From: Kitasatospora aureofaciens
Lineage (GTDB): Bacteria; Actinomycetota; Actinomycetes; Streptomycetales; Streptomycetaceae
Direction: 5' to 3'
Assembly: GCF_001188955.3 (NCBI RefSeq)
Contig: NZ_JPRF03000058.1
Coordinates: 1 to 36,456 of the forward strand
Length of the DNA: 36,456 bases
Each line of letters opens with the position of its first letter. The first letter of the stretch is position 1. A program made the position numbers and the translations under genes. A model generated the notes under the pieces. The model ran no database searches and was not told the DNA's origin. It saw nothing but the letters and a program-made list of their open reading frames with translations. Shown piece after piece: positions 1 to 9,488 of this stretch.

Positions 1-1
1 G

Positions 2-1012
2 CCCCCGCCCGGGGCGTACCCCCCGCCCGGGGCCTACCCGCCGCCGGGCGGCGCGTTCCCGCCGCCCGGGGCCGTTCCGCCCCCGGCCTCGCCGGCGGGC
101 CTCACCGAGGGCCTGGCCGTCTGCCCGATCTGCCGCAGCCCGCAGACCGGCCGGTTCTGCGAGGAGTGCGGCTACGACTACGAGCTGTCCACGCCCTCGC
201 GCCGCCAGGTGCCGGCCGGCGGTGCGCCCGCGCCCGCCGCCCCCGGCCCGGCCCAGCCCCCGCCGCTGAACATCCCGGCGGCCTACGGCGGCACCGCGCA
301 GCCCCCGCAGGCCCCGCCCGTGCCGCCGCAGCACCACCAGTCGCAGCAGCCGCAGCACCAGCAGCCGCCGGCCCCCGAGTACCCGCACACCTACGGCTAC
401 CCTCCCTCCTCGCCCGCCAACGGGCAGGAGGGGCCCATGCCGGAGGGTGCCTTCCCGGAGGCCCCGGTGCGCGAGGACTCCGGCCCGGTGTACGCCCAGC
501 CGGCCGGCCCCGGCCCGAACAACCGCGGCGGCGACTTCGGCACGTCCTTCCACCTGGCCCCGCCGCAGGGCCAGCCGGAGCCCGTCCCGGCCGAACCGGT
601 CCGGGCCAACTGGATCGCCGTGGTCTCGGCCGACCGCGACTACTTCACCGACATGATGGCCCGCAGCGGCCCCGAGGCGGCCGGACTCTTCTTCCCGCCG
701 TACTGCCCCGAGCGCCGCATCCCGCTGACCGGCCGCGGCCAGCTGCGGATCGGCCGGCGCAGCCAGCACCGGGGCACCGTCCCGGAGATCGACCTGTCGG
801 TACCGCCGGAGGACCCGGGCGCCTCCCACCAGCACGCGCTGCTCGCCGAACAGGCGGACGGCAGCTGGGTGCTGGTGGACCAGGACTCCACCAACGGCAC
901 CACCGTGAACGGCGGCGCGGAACCGATCTCCCCGCACACCGCCGTACCGCTGAACGACGGCGACCGGATCCACGTCGGCGCCTGGACGACGATCACGGTG
1001 CACCGCGCCTGA
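2..1012 (+). CDS. FHA-domain protein with N-terminal zinc ribbon (5' truncated)
   Basis: The reading frame is open from the first base of the window, so the true start lies upstream. In the visible part, residues 1-30 are a proline/glycine-rich repeat (PPPGAYPPPGAY type). A four-cysteine zinc ribbon follows (Cys41, Cys44, Cys53, Cys56; CPIC and CEEC). Next come about 130 residues of Pro/Gln/Ala-rich linker and a C-terminal FHA domain. FHA hallmarks are visible: LRIGRRSQHRG, the SHQHALL segment and DSTNGTTVNG. FHA domains bind phosphothreonine peptides, so the protein is probably a cytoplasmic adaptor read by Ser/Thr kinases. In actinomycetes such proteins often sit beside PP2C phosphatases and von Willebrand factor A proteins, but those would lie upstream of the window. 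Pathway and partner are unknown. Confidence 0.85.
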   Translation, partial: PPPGAYPPPGAYPPPGGAFPPPGAVPPPASPAGLTEGLAVCPICRSPQTGRFCEECGYDYELSTPSRRQVPAGGAPAPAAPGPAQPPPLNIPAAYGGTAQPPQAPPVPPQHHQSQQPQHQQPPAPEYPHTYGYPPSSPANGQEGPMPEGAFPEAPVREDSGPVYAQPAGPGPNNRGGDFGTSFHLAPPQGQPEPVPAEPVRANWIAVVSADRDYFTDMMARSGPEAAGLFFPPYCPERRIPLTGRGQLRIGRRSQHRGTVPEIDLSVPPEDPGASHQHALLAEQADGSWVLVDQDSTNGTTVNGGAEPISPHTAVPLNDGDRIHVGAWTTITVHRA

Positions 1013-1047
1013 CCTGCTGTTTGAGTCTCCGTCAGTGACAACACCGG

Positions 1048-1090
1048 CCGGGCCGGGAGGAATTCGACAATTCCTCCCGGCCCGGTTTTC
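1048..1090 (+). terminator. Intrinsic terminator after the FHA gene
   Basis: A perfect 17-bp stem (1048-1064 with 1069-1085) closes a CGAC tetraloop and is followed by TTTTCTCTT. It lies 36 bp after the FHA stop codon and separates that gene from the ABC transporter. It is one of the few hairpins here with a real U-tract. Confidence 0.9.
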
Positions 1091-1132
1091 TCTTCCCTTC
1101 CTCAGGAAATCCGCAAATCCCTGTCCGCGATG

Positions 1133-1161
1133 TGCACAAGACGCTCCGAAACCCCTATTCT
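1133..1161 (+). promoter_or_regulatory. Candidate leaderless promoter of the ABC transporter
   Basis: TATTCT at 1156-1161 is a good -10 match. TGCACA at 1133-1138 is a moderate -35 with a 17-bp spacer. Transcription would start at or next to the ATG at 1170, which has no Shine-Dalgarno sequence, so a leaderless mRNA is likely. This is inferred from sequence only. Confidence 0.45.
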
Positions 1162-1169
1162 CTGGCTTC

Positions 1170-2087
1170 ATGACTGCTGCTATATCCGCTGACGGCATCC
1201 GCCAGCGGTACGGGGATGTGCAGGCCGTCGACGGGGTGTCGCTCACCGTCGAGGCCGGCGAGTTCTACGGGATCCTGGGCCCCAACGGGGCCGGGAAGAC
1301 CACCACCATGGAGATCCTGGAGGGGGTCCGCGAGCCCGACGAGGGCCGGGTCGAGCTGCTGGGGATGGCCCCCTGGCCGCGGAATCCGAAACTGCTGCCG
1401 CGGATCGGCGTTCAGTTCCAGGCCTCCGCCTTCTTCCGGAAACTGACGGCCCGGGAGACCATCCGCACCTTCGCGTCGTTCTACGGGGTCGGTCCCAAGC
1501 GGGCCGATGCGATGCTGGAGCGGGTCGGCCTCGCCGACAAGGCCGAAACCCTCACCGAACAGATGTCCGGCGGCCAGGCCCAGCGCCTGTCGATCGCCTG
1601 CGCGCTGGCCCACGATCCGGAGCTCGTCTTCCTGGACGAGCCCACCACCGGCCTCGACCCGCAGGCCCGCCGCAACCTCTGGGACCTCCTGCGGGACATC
1701 AACGACGAGGGCCGCACCGTCGTCCTGACCACCCACTACCTGGACGAGGCCGAGGTGCTCTGCGACCGGGTCTCGATCATGGACCACGGCAGGATCCTGC
1801 ACACCGGCGCCCCGGCGGCGCTGATCCGCGAGATCGACGACACCGTCCGGATCAGCGTGGCCTCCGGCCAGCTGCCGGTCGAGCGGGCCCGCGAGCTGCT
1901 GGCCGCGGCCGGCGCCGACGTCGCCACCCTGGAGGACGACACCGTCTCGCTCTCCGTCTCCACCCGCCTCCCGGCCCCGGTGCTCAGCGTGCTGGCCGAG
2001 CAGAACGCGCTGCGCGGCCTCGAAGTGCGCGGCGCCACCCTGGAGGACGTCTTCCTCCAGCTGACCGGACGGGAGTTCCGCGCATGA
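1170..2087 (+). CDS. ABC-2 type exporter, ATP-binding subunit
   Basis: This 305-residue nucleotide-binding subunit would power export by the membrane protein encoded next. Visible motifs are Walker A GPNGAGKTT (37-45), signature SGGQ (133-136), Walker B LVFLDEP (152-158) and the H-loop TTH (187-189). The roughly 90-residue C-terminal extension is typical of DrrA/NatA-like daunorubicin-type ATPases. An in-frame ATG exists at 1035, but it would run through the terminator hairpin, so ATG 1170 is preferred. It fits a leaderless promoter and gives the family length. The gene overlaps the permease gene by ATGA, which indicates translational coupling. The substrate cannot be read from sequence; drugs, lipids and natural products are all possible for this family. 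Confidence 0.92.
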   Translation: MTAAISADGIRQRYGDVQAVDGVSLTVEAGEFYGILGPNGAGKTTTMEILEGVREPDEGRVELLGMAPWPRNPKLLPRIGVQFQASAFFRKLTARETIRTFASFYGVGPKRADAMLERVGLADKAETLTEQMSGGQAQRLSIACALAHDPELVFLDEPTTGLDPQARRNLWDLLRDINDEGRTVVLTTHYLDEAEVLCDRVSIMDHGRILHTGAPAALIREIDDTVRISVASGQLPVERARELLAAAGADVATLEDDTVSLSVSTRLPAPVLSVLAEQNALRGLEVRGATLEDVFLQLTGREFRA

Positions 2088-3229
2088 CCACCACCACTTC
2101 CACCGAGCCGAAGGTGCCCGCCCCGCGCGGGGGTTCGGCCGACGCCGCCGACGGGCGGGAGCGGGTCAGCGCGTTCTGGAGCCTGTCCCGCGCGATGCTG
2201 CTCGGGATGAAGCGGGACCGCACCGCGACCTTCTTCATCCTGCTGTTCCCGCTGGTGTTCCTGGTGTTCTTCGGCAGCGTGACCAAGGGCTCCAGCACCC
2301 CGCACGCCAAGGTCGCCCAGGTCGGCGCGGTGAAACTGTTCGACTCGATGACGGGCGAGGGCCGGAGCGAGCTGGACAAGGTCCTCACCATCACCCGCAC
2401 CGACGACGAGGCCGGCACGCTGGAGAAGGTCCGCAAGGGCGACTTCGACGCGATGATCACGCAGGGTGCGGACGGCAAGGTCGAGCTGCGCTACACCGCC
2501 GCCGACCAGGTCCGCGCCGGAGCGCTCCAGGGCATCTTCAACTCGGTGGTCCAGGAGGCCAACCAGCAGGCCACCCACCAGGCGCCGGCCTACGTGGTGG
2601 ACGCCCAGCAGGTCGAGGACAAGTCGCTCAAGCCGATCCAGTTCCTCACCCCGGGTCTGCTCGGCTGGGCCGTCGCCACCGGCGCGGTGTTCGGCGCCGC
2701 GCTGACCCTGGTCAACTGGCGCAAGACCAAGGTGCTGCGCCGACTGCGGCTCGCCCCGATCAGCGCCGGCACGGTGGTCAGCTCCAGGATCCTGGTCTCG
2801 CTGCTGACCGCGTTCCTCCAGACCGGCGTCTTCCTGGTCGTCGCGACGAGCTTCTTCGGGCTCAAGCTCACCGGCAACTGGTGGCTGGTCCTCCCGCTGG
2901 TGGCCTGCGCGACGCTCGCCTTCATGTCGATCGGCCTGCTGGCCGGCTCGGTCGCCAGGACCGAGGAGGCGGCGAACGGCATCTCTCAGGTCATCGTGCT
3001 GCCGATGTCCTTCCTGTCCGGCTCGTTCTTCCCGATGGACGGTGCCCCGGGCTGGCTCCAGACCGTCTCCAAGGTCATGCCGCTGCACTACCTGGTCGAC
3101 TCCGCCCAGTCGGTCCTGACCCGCGGCGGCGGCGTGACGGACGCCCTGCCGACCATGGGCGGACTGCTGCTCTTCGCGGCCGTCCTCACCGGCATCGCCT
3201 GGAAGCTGTTCAGGTGGGAGGACGCCTGA
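2084..3229 (+). CDS. ABC-2 type exporter, membrane subunit
   Basis: This 381-residue permease has about six predicted membrane segments: near 49-65, 190-210, 235-259, 266-290, 299-316 and 357-376. A large extracytoplasmic region lies between the first two (about 66-188). This is the ABC-2 membrane family layout, with FFPMDGAPGWLQ near 315-326 and the VMPLHYLVD segment that are common in this group. The N-terminal 30 residues are polar and low-complexity, probably cytosolic. The gene starts inside the stop codon of the ATPase gene, so the two almost certainly form one exporter. No dedicated regulator is adjacent. Confidence 0.92.
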   Translation: MTTTTSTEPKVPAPRGGSADAADGRERVSAFWSLSRAMLLGMKRDRTATFFILLFPLVFLVFFGSVTKGSSTPHAKVAQVGAVKLFDSMTGEGRSELDKVLTITRTDDEAGTLEKVRKGDFDAMITQGADGKVELRYTAADQVRAGALQGIFNSVVQEANQQATHQAPAYVVDAQQVEDKSLKPIQFLTPGLLGWAVATGAVFGAALTLVNWRKTKVLRRLRLAPISAGTVVSSRILVSLLTAFLQTGVFLVVATSFFGLKLTGNWWLVLPLVACATLAFMSIGLLAGSVARTEEAANGISQVIVLPMSFLSGSFFPMDGAPGWLQTVSKVMPLHYLVDSAQSVLTRGGGVTDALPTMGGLLLFAAVLTGIAWKLFRWEDA

Positions 3230-3272
3230 CCGTCGCCCGCTCCTGACCCCCTCCACTGATCACCGAACCCTG

Positions 3273-3309
3273 CGGGGTCGTACGCCGTTGGTCCCGGTGT
3301 ACGACCCCG
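3273..3309. terminator. Hairpin between the ABC exporter and the haemoglobin gene
   Basis: An 11-bp perfect inverted repeat (3273-3283 with 3299-3309; core GGGGTCGTAC) has a 15-nt loop and no U-tract. It lies 44 bp after the permease stop and just before glbO. It could be a terminator or an operator. Streptomycete terminators often lack U-tracts. Confidence 0.5.
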
Positions 3310-3332
3310 TCGGCGTCTGCGACCATGGTCGG

Positions 3333-3737
3333 GTGACAGAAATCGGACGAGGCACGTTCAGCGAGGAGACCTTCTTCGAGCAGGTCGGCGGTGAGCCCAC
3401 CTTCCGGCTCCTCACCCGCCGCTTCTACGAGGGCGTCGCCCAGGACGAGTTGCTGCGGCCGATGTACCCCGAGGAGGACCTCGGCCCGGCCGAGGAGCGG
3501 ATGGCGCTGTTCCTGATGCAGTACTGGGGCGGCCCCCGCACCTACAGCGACCGGCGCGGCCACCCGCGGCTGCGGATGCGGCACGCGCCGTTCAAGGTCG
3601 ACAAGGCGGCGCACGACGCCTGGCTGACGCACATGCGCGCGGCCGTGGCGAGCCTGGAACTGCCGGCCGAGCTCGAGCACCAGCTGCTGGACTACCTGGT
3701 CTACGCCGCCGCGTCGATGATCAACACCCCGGGCTGA
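3333..3737 (+). CDS. glbO: Group II truncated haemoglobin (trHbO)
   Basis: This 134-residue cytosolic haem protein is thought to handle oxygen, NO or peroxide chemistry. It matches the mycobacterial GlbO pattern closely. The conserved block QYWGGPRTYSDRRGHPRLRM is followed by the proximal haem ligand His84 (RMRHAPF). Tyr45 (MYPEEDL) is at the CD1 position, and Trp97 (HDAWL) is at the G8 position typical of group II. The start is GTG 3333, giving VTEIGRGTF, the usual N-terminus of streptomycete homologues. A longer in-frame start at 3288 would run through the preceding hairpin. There is no clear Shine-Dalgarno. The next gene converges after 22 bp. Confidence 0.93.
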   Translation: MTEIGRGTFSEETFFEQVGGEPTFRLLTRRFYEGVAQDELLRPMYPEEDLGPAEERMALFLMQYWGGPRTYSDRRGHPRLRMRHAPFKVDKAAHDAWLTHMRAAVASLELPAELEHQLLDYLVYAAASMINTPG

Positions 3738-3759
3738 CGGGCTGAGCGGTCGCTGCCGG

Positions 3760-4452
3760 CTACCGCAGGGGGCTGAGCCCCAGCCCCGCGCCCGGCGCGG
3801 CCGCGGTCCGCACCACCACCGAGCCCGCCGGGGCGCTCAGCCGCAGCCAGCCGCCCGCCCGGTGCACCGAGAGCGGGGCGCCGGGCTTCAGGAAGCCGAT
3901 CACGTACGCGGCGTGCACCGCGCGCAGCGGCAGCTCCGGCAGCACCCCGACCGGCCGGGACCAGATCTCGTCCGCCAGCTGGTCCAGCACCGCACGGGTG
4001 CGGTGGTGCGCCGGGACGGCCTCGCTGCGCTCGCGGAACTCCCTCACCCCGGCCATCAGTTCCGGATACACCTCGGCCACCGGCGGGGCGCCGACCGGCC
4101 GCCAGCCCGCCCGCGGCGGCAGCAGCCCGGCCCAGGCCGGGCCGGTCACCGGCGCGGGCAGCTCGACGACGCCCGCCTCGGCGTCCACCCCGTCCAGCAA
4201 CTGACCCGCCGAGACGGTCAGATCGACCGGCTCGTCCAGGCCGTCCAGCCGGGCGGTGCGGACCGCCAGCGCGCCCGAGCCGCCCAGCGGCAGCCGTCCG
4301 AAGACCGCCAGCACGCCGTCCTCCCCGGCCGGACCGACCGCCTGCAGCCGCACGGCCGCCGCCTTGTCGAAGCGCAGCAGGCGCAGCAGGAAGGCGGAGA
4401 GGTCTGCGCCCTCACCGGTGTCGGTCAGGGCGAGGCGGGCGGTGACGGTCAA
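3760..4452 (-). CDS. Conserved-looking protein of unknown function
   Basis: I do not recognise this 230-residue protein. It has no signal peptide or membrane segment. It is rich in Leu, Ala, Val, Pro and Gly and looks like a folded soluble protein. The segment AVHAAYVIGFLKPGAPLSVH and the C-terminal part GWLRLSAPAGSVVV suggest beta structure. Codon use is normal for the genome. The first possible start is a TTG at 4452, two codons after an in-frame TGA and with only a weak GAGCTGAG upstream; the true start could be further in. It begins 38 bp downstream of the thioesterase gene on the same strand, so co-transcription is plausible. Confidence 0.65.
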   Translation of the reverse strand: MTVTARLALTDTGEGADLSAFLLRLLRFDKAAAVRLQAVGPAGEDGVLAVFGRLPLGGSGALAVRTARLDGLDEPVDLTVSAGQLLDGVDAEAGVVELPAPVTGPAWAGLLPPRAGWRPVGAPPVAEVYPELMAGVREFRERSEAVPAHHRTRAVLDQLADEIWSRPVGVLPELPLRAVHAAYVIGFLKPGAPLSVHRAGGWLRLSAPAGSVVVRTAAAPGAGLGLSPLR

Positions 4453-4490
4453 CGCGGCTCAGCTCAATCGGTTCGGGGGTCATGGGACGT

Positions 4491-4934
4491 TCAGACGGCC
4501 GCGACGGCCGGGGCCTCGTCCATGAACCGGGACAGGAACTCCCGCTCCACCGGCGAGATCCGGCGCGGCCGGCCCTCGGCCAGGTCGTAGGGCACGACCA
4601 CGGTGGAGGCCCGGACGTACACCGTCTCGGAACCGTCCGGGTGGACGTCCTTGATGTCGTAGGAGACGGTCAGCGAGGCACTGCCGATGTGCGTCACCCG
4701 GGTCTCGACGGTGACCGGCTCCGGCCGGTGCACCAGCGGGCGCTTGTAGTCGATCTCGTGGCGGGCCACCACCGAGCCGCCCGCGAACTCCCCGGCCCCG
4801 GCCTCGGCGGCCTGGGTGAACATGAAGTCGATCCGGGCCTCCTCCAGGTAGCGCAGGAAGACCACGTTGTTGACGTGCCCGAAGGCGTCCATGTCGGACC
4901 AGCGCAGCGGGCAGGCGTAGATGTGGCGAGCCAC
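4491..4934 (-). CDS. Acyl-CoA thioesterase, 4HBT hot-dog family
   Basis: This 147-residue hot-dog thioesterase would hydrolyse acyl-CoA or aryl-CoA thioesters in the cytosol. The family motif RWSDMDAFGHVNNVVFLRYLE is at about residues 11-31. Asp16 is the expected catalytic acid and GHVNN begins the central helix. Length is typical. The GTG start at 4934 is preceded by GAGGAG at about 8 nt spacing. The gene lies 138 bp downstream of ettA on the same strand, with a hairpin between them. The substrate is not evident. Confidence 0.9.
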   Translation of the reverse strand: MARHIYACPLRWSDMDAFGHVNNVVFLRYLEEARIDFMFTQAAEAGAGEFAGGSVVARHEIDYKRPLVHRPEPVTVETRVTHIGSASLTVSYDIKDVHPDGSETVYVRASTVVVPYDLAEGRPRRISPVEREFLSRFMDEAPAVAAV

Positions 4935-5016
4935 GGGTGTTCTCCTCGGTGTCCGGTCGCCCGCCGACGCCTTCTCGGCGACGGCCGGCGGTGACGGCCG
5001 GTGTGACGGCTGGCCG

Positions 5017-5056
5017 CGGCCCGGCAGGCCGCCCCGGAGGGCAGTCTGCCGGGCCG
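5017..5056 (-). terminator. Hairpin between ettA and the thioesterase gene
   Basis: Ten-bp perfect arms (5017-5026 with 5047-5056; CGGCCCGGCA) are separated by 20 nt that can pair further. It lies 17 bp beyond the ettA stop with no U-tract. Just beyond it are three short direct repeats of the form TGACGGCYGG (about 4980-5013). A terminator or attenuator is likely. Confidence 0.5.
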
Positions 5057-5072
5057 TCGTGACAGCTGGATG

Positions 5073-6737
<1,665 letters not shown>

Positions 6738-6890
6738 GTGAGATCGCTCCGGCGTCGTCGGGAGTAATTCGGCTTGCAGCCTTCCATTGTGCCGCACCCG
6801 GCCGGGAGCCCCGAACCGCCCGGGTGGCCCCCCACCGGGTGTGCCGGACGGGCGACGGGCGCACGCGCGGTCGGCCGGCCCGCCCGCCTG

Positions 6891-6920
6891 CCGGAACGCC
6901 GACGGCCGGAACGCCGACGG
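6891..6920. repeat. Perfect 15-bp tandem duplication
   Basis: CCGGAACGCCGACGG occurs twice in direct succession (6891-6905 and 6906-6920). The second copy runs into the left arm of the adjacent terminator hairpin. It lies between two minus-strand genes. Confidence 0.85.
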
Positions 6921-6957
6921 CCCGGCTCCCCGCAGCGAGTGCGGGGAGCCGGGCCGT
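6917..6957 (-). terminator. Terminator of the thioester surface-protein gene
   Basis: A perfect 17-bp, very GC-rich stem (6917-6933 with 6941-6957) with a 7-nt loop lies 53 bp past the stop codon of the 7011-8483 gene. There is no U-tract, as is usual in this group. Confidence 0.8.
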
Positions 6958-7010
6958 ACTACCGGTTCGGGTCGTCCGGGCTACCGTCCCGGGCAGTCCG
7001 TGTTACCGGT

Positions 7011-8483
7011 TCAGGCGGCGTTGCCACCGTGGCGGCCACGGCGACGCAGGAAGAAGACCGCAGCGCCACCGGCGACGACCAGGGCGCCCGCGATGCCGGC
7101 CAGCAGCGGGGTGTTGCTGTTGGCGCCGGTCTGGGCCAGGCCACCGGTGCCGGGGGCGGCGCTGGTGGTCGACGGGGCCGGGTGGGCGGCACCGGTGCTC
7201 GGGGTGCCCGAGGGGGTGGCGGTGGCGCTGCCGGTGGCGGCCGGGGTGCTCGGGGCGGAGCTCGGGGTCACGCCGACCTTGCAGTCCAGCACGCCGGTGA
7301 ACTCCTTGGTGTAGCCGTTCGGACCGGACACCTTGATGTCGTACTTGGCCTTCTCGGCGACCTTGACGAGCACGCTCTCGGTCTTGCCCGGCTGCACGGT
7401 CACCTGCTGCTTGTCGACCGTGACGGTGGCGGCCTCGTCACCGCTGTTGGTGACGGAGACGGTCACGCCGTTCTTGGCGCACTCGACCTTGGCGCTGCTG
7501 TCGACCAGCGCACCCTTGCCCTGCTTCCAGGTGGCCTTGGCGGCCGCGTTGACGCTGAGCTTGTCGGAGCTGGCCAGGATCATGGTCTGGCTGTGGTTGC
7601 CGTCGTCGTCCACGTCGGTCATGAAGACCCGGCCGCTGGGCACGACGGTCGAGGCGTTCGCGTTAAGGGTGACCGCACCGTCCGGGGTGCCACCCGGCAC
7701 GTCCAGGAACAGCTGGGTGTCCTTGGCGATCGGACCGGTCAGGGTGGCGCCGACCGGCTTGCCGTCCTTGTCGACCAGCTTGGCCTTGTCGGCGGCGGGG
7801 CCACCGATGGACAGCTTCACCTCGGCAGCGCTGGAGTTGAGGGTGAACGGACCGATCTTGCCGCCGGACTTGCCGGAGACCGAGTCCGGGCTCAGGGTCA
7901 GCGAGGGCTTCGGCTCGGCGGCGATGCCCTTGTTGCTGTCGCTGACCAGGTAGTCGCGCAGCTTGGTGGCGTTCGTCTTGTGCAGGGTGACGCTCTTGTT
8001 GTCCGAGAACTTCCAGATCGCGGCCTGGGTGCCCGCGGCGGCGTCCTCGGCGGTCAGGCTGTCGACCTTGATGGCCGCGGCCAGCGCCGTCAGGTTGACG
8101 TGCGGGTAGGAGTTGTCCAGGATCCACCGGATCATGGGCGCCTTGGCGTTGGCGCCGAGGGAGCTCGCCGCCCAGTCCGCCTCGTGGTACTGCGCACCGC
8201 TGTCGAGGTACACCGGGTTGTCGAAGTCGATGCAGTAGGTCTGCAGCAGACCACCGTCGCTCGTCTTGAGGGTGAAGAGGCCGGCGTCGACCGTCCCCTT
8301 GCCCGCGACGTCGACCTTCTCGGACACCATGCTGCTCTGGATCACGGCCTTGGTCACGCCCGAGGCGGGGGTGTCCGCCGCAGCCGCCGCACCAGCCGCG
8401 AACAGGCCTCCCCCCAGTGCCAGACTGGTCGTGAGCATGACAGTGGTTATGCGGGACAGACTCCGCCCCTGCCTCTTGAACAT
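7011..8483 (-). CDS. Wall-anchored surface protein with Cys-Gln thioester domain and LAxTG sorting signal
   Basis: This is a 490-residue exported protein. A signal peptide covers about 1-36 (basic MFKRQGR start, hydrophobic core, AAAAADTPA). The N-terminal domain carries the thioester pair: Cys84 in TYCIDFDNP and Gln153 in GTQAAIWKF, the TQxA signature of Cys-Gln thioester domains. In Gram-positive adhesins such bonds react covalently with target amines. Beta-rich repeats follow, with Cys335 and Cys401, then a Pro/Ser/Thr-rich wall-spanning stretch (about 404-446). The C-terminus is a sorting signal: LAQTG (449-453), a hydrophobic helix and RRRGR. LAxTG is the class E sortase type. No sortase gene is in the window. 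ATG 8483 has GGAGGG about 8 nt upstream. Confidence 0.93.
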   Translation of the reverse strand: MFKRQGRSLSRITTVMLTTSLALGGGLFAAGAAAAADTPASGVTKAVIQSSMVSEKVDVAGKGTVDAGLFTLKTSDGGLLQTYCIDFDNPVYLDSGAQYHEADWAASSLGANAKAPMIRWILDNSYPHVNLTALAAAIKVDSLTAEDAAAGTQAAIWKFSDNKSVTLHKTNATKLRDYLVSDSNKGIAAEPKPSLTLSPDSVSGKSGGKIGPFTLNSSAAEVKLSIGGPAADKAKLVDKDGKPVGATLTGPIAKDTQLFLDVPGGTPDGAVTLNANASTVVPSGRVFMTDVDDDGNHSQTMILASSDKLSVNAAAKATWKQGKGALVDSSAKVECAKNGVTVSVTNSGDEAATVTVDKQQVTVQPGKTESVLVKVAEKAKYDIKVSGPNGYTKEFTGVLDCKVGVTPSSAPSTPAATGSATATPSGTPSTGAAHPAPSTTSAAPGTGGLAQTGANSNTPLLAGIAGALVVAGGAAVFFLRRRGRHGGNAA

Positions 8484-8792
8484 CTGGGATCCCTCCGGAG
8501 CGGGCCGCGCCGAGTGGGCAGCCCGCCGACTTGCCGTGCCGCGCGTGCCCCCTGTGGCACTGCTGCGGGTATGAACCAGACGAATCCTATTGAGCCCCGG
8601 AGGCCTCGAAACCCCCATGCGAAATCAGGACGATTCCGTATCTGTATCGTTATCAATCCTCCCAGGTTCCACACAAGCTGACGCCTCACCAGAATCTGCC
8701 GATGACTTTCCGTTATCCGGTCGAGATTGCGCGTGCGGGTGCAACGGCCTTCTCGACCAACATATTTGTCGACAGAGAAGGTCACCGGCCGG
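8484..8792 (-). promoter_or_regulatory. Promoter region of the surface-protein gene; no gene seen
   Basis: This 309-bp gap is clearly more AT-rich than its surroundings, especially 8570-8770. On the minus strand TTGTGT and GATAAC near 8650-8675 (16-bp spacer) form a possible -35/-10 pair, which would leave an untranslated leader of about 160 nt. I see no convincing ORF. The ssb stop codon overlaps a small palindrome, ACCGGCCGGT. Confidence 0.35.
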
Positions 8793-9389
8793 TCAGCCCG
8801 GCATCGCCCGGTCTTCACCTCCCCGCCGCCCCTCGGACACGCCCTCCTGCTGCTCCCTCACCTCTCGCCCGCCCGGCGGCGACTCGGGCGAACGGGGCGC
8901 CACGGCCACCGCCGGGACCCGGCGCGACTCCAGCGCGTTGACGATCCACCCGGGCACCGGCTCGCCCGCGGTCTCCGCCCCGGCACCGTCGGCCGCACTC
9001 CGGGCCGCACCCGACGGCTGCCCGCGCACCCCCGTCGCCCACCGGAACGCCGCCGTGCCGCGAGTGAGGTCGTGCCCGACCGACCGGGCGCTGATCTCGG
9101 CCCGGCTGCGCTTCACCTCCCCCTCCGTCCACTCGCGCACCCGCAGCCGACCGGTCACGAGCACCGGATCGCCCTTGGACAGCGAGCCGATCAGGTTCAC
9201 CGCGAGCGCCCGCCAGGCCGTCACCCTCAGCCACTGCGCCTCGCCGTCCACCCAGCAGGCCCGCTCCCGGTCGTACCGCCGTTCGGTGAAGCCGAGCTGG
9301 AAGTTCGCCATCGGCACCCCGCCGGAGGTTTCGCCGTAGCTCACCTCCGTCGCGACATTGCCGATCACCGTCACATACGTCTCGCTCAC
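8793..9389 (-). CDS. ssbB: Single-stranded DNA-binding protein paralogue (SsbB-like)
   Basis: This is a 198-residue OB-fold SSB. The N-terminal about 120 residues carry the fold: VTVIGNVATEVSY, FQLGFTERRYDRERACWVDGE, LRVTAWRALAVN, GDPVLVTGRLRVREW, ISARSVGHDLTRGTAAF. The last feature resembles streptomycete SsbB rather than SsbA. The C-terminus (VREQQEGVSEGRRGGEDRAMPG) lacks the acidic DDDIPF tip through which SsbA recruits repair proteins, as in SsbB. SsbB of Streptomyces is linked to chromosome segregation during sporulation, so a similar role is inferred. GTG 9389 has GGAGAG about 8 nt upstream and gives MSETYVTVIGNV. The C-terminal tail is longer than in the S. coelicolor protein as I remember it. 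Confidence 0.88.
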   Translation of the reverse strand: MSETYVTVIGNVATEVSYGETSGGVPMANFQLGFTERRYDRERACWVDGEAQWLRVTAWRALAVNLIGSLSKGDPVLVTGRLRVREWTEGEVKRSRAEISARSVGHDLTRGTAAFRWATGVRGQPSGAARSAADGAGAETAGEPVPGWIVNALESRRVPAVAVAPRSPESPPGGREVREQQEGVSEGRRGGEDRAMPG

Positions 9390-9415
9390 AGCGCACTCTC
9401 CGTTCTCGCCGATGC

Positions 9416-9444
9416 ACCGTACGGAATCGAGCGGTGCGGGTTGA
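9416..9444 (-). promoter_or_regulatory. Candidate ssb promoter
   Basis: On the minus strand, TACGGT (9416-9421) and TCAACC (9439-9444) are spaced by 17 bp. The start site would lie about 20 nt before the GTG. The -10 is good and the -35 moderate. Confidence 0.4.
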
Positions 9445-9488
9445 GAGTGCCTCCCGGAGGAAATCGCGGCCACCACGTTCCGAAATCC

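Noticed and set aside
166..1038. A 290-codon plus-strand frame overlapping the FHA gene
   Set aside because: Arg/Pro/Ala-rich shadow frame. The frame starting at base 2 contains the zinc ribbon and FHA motifs.
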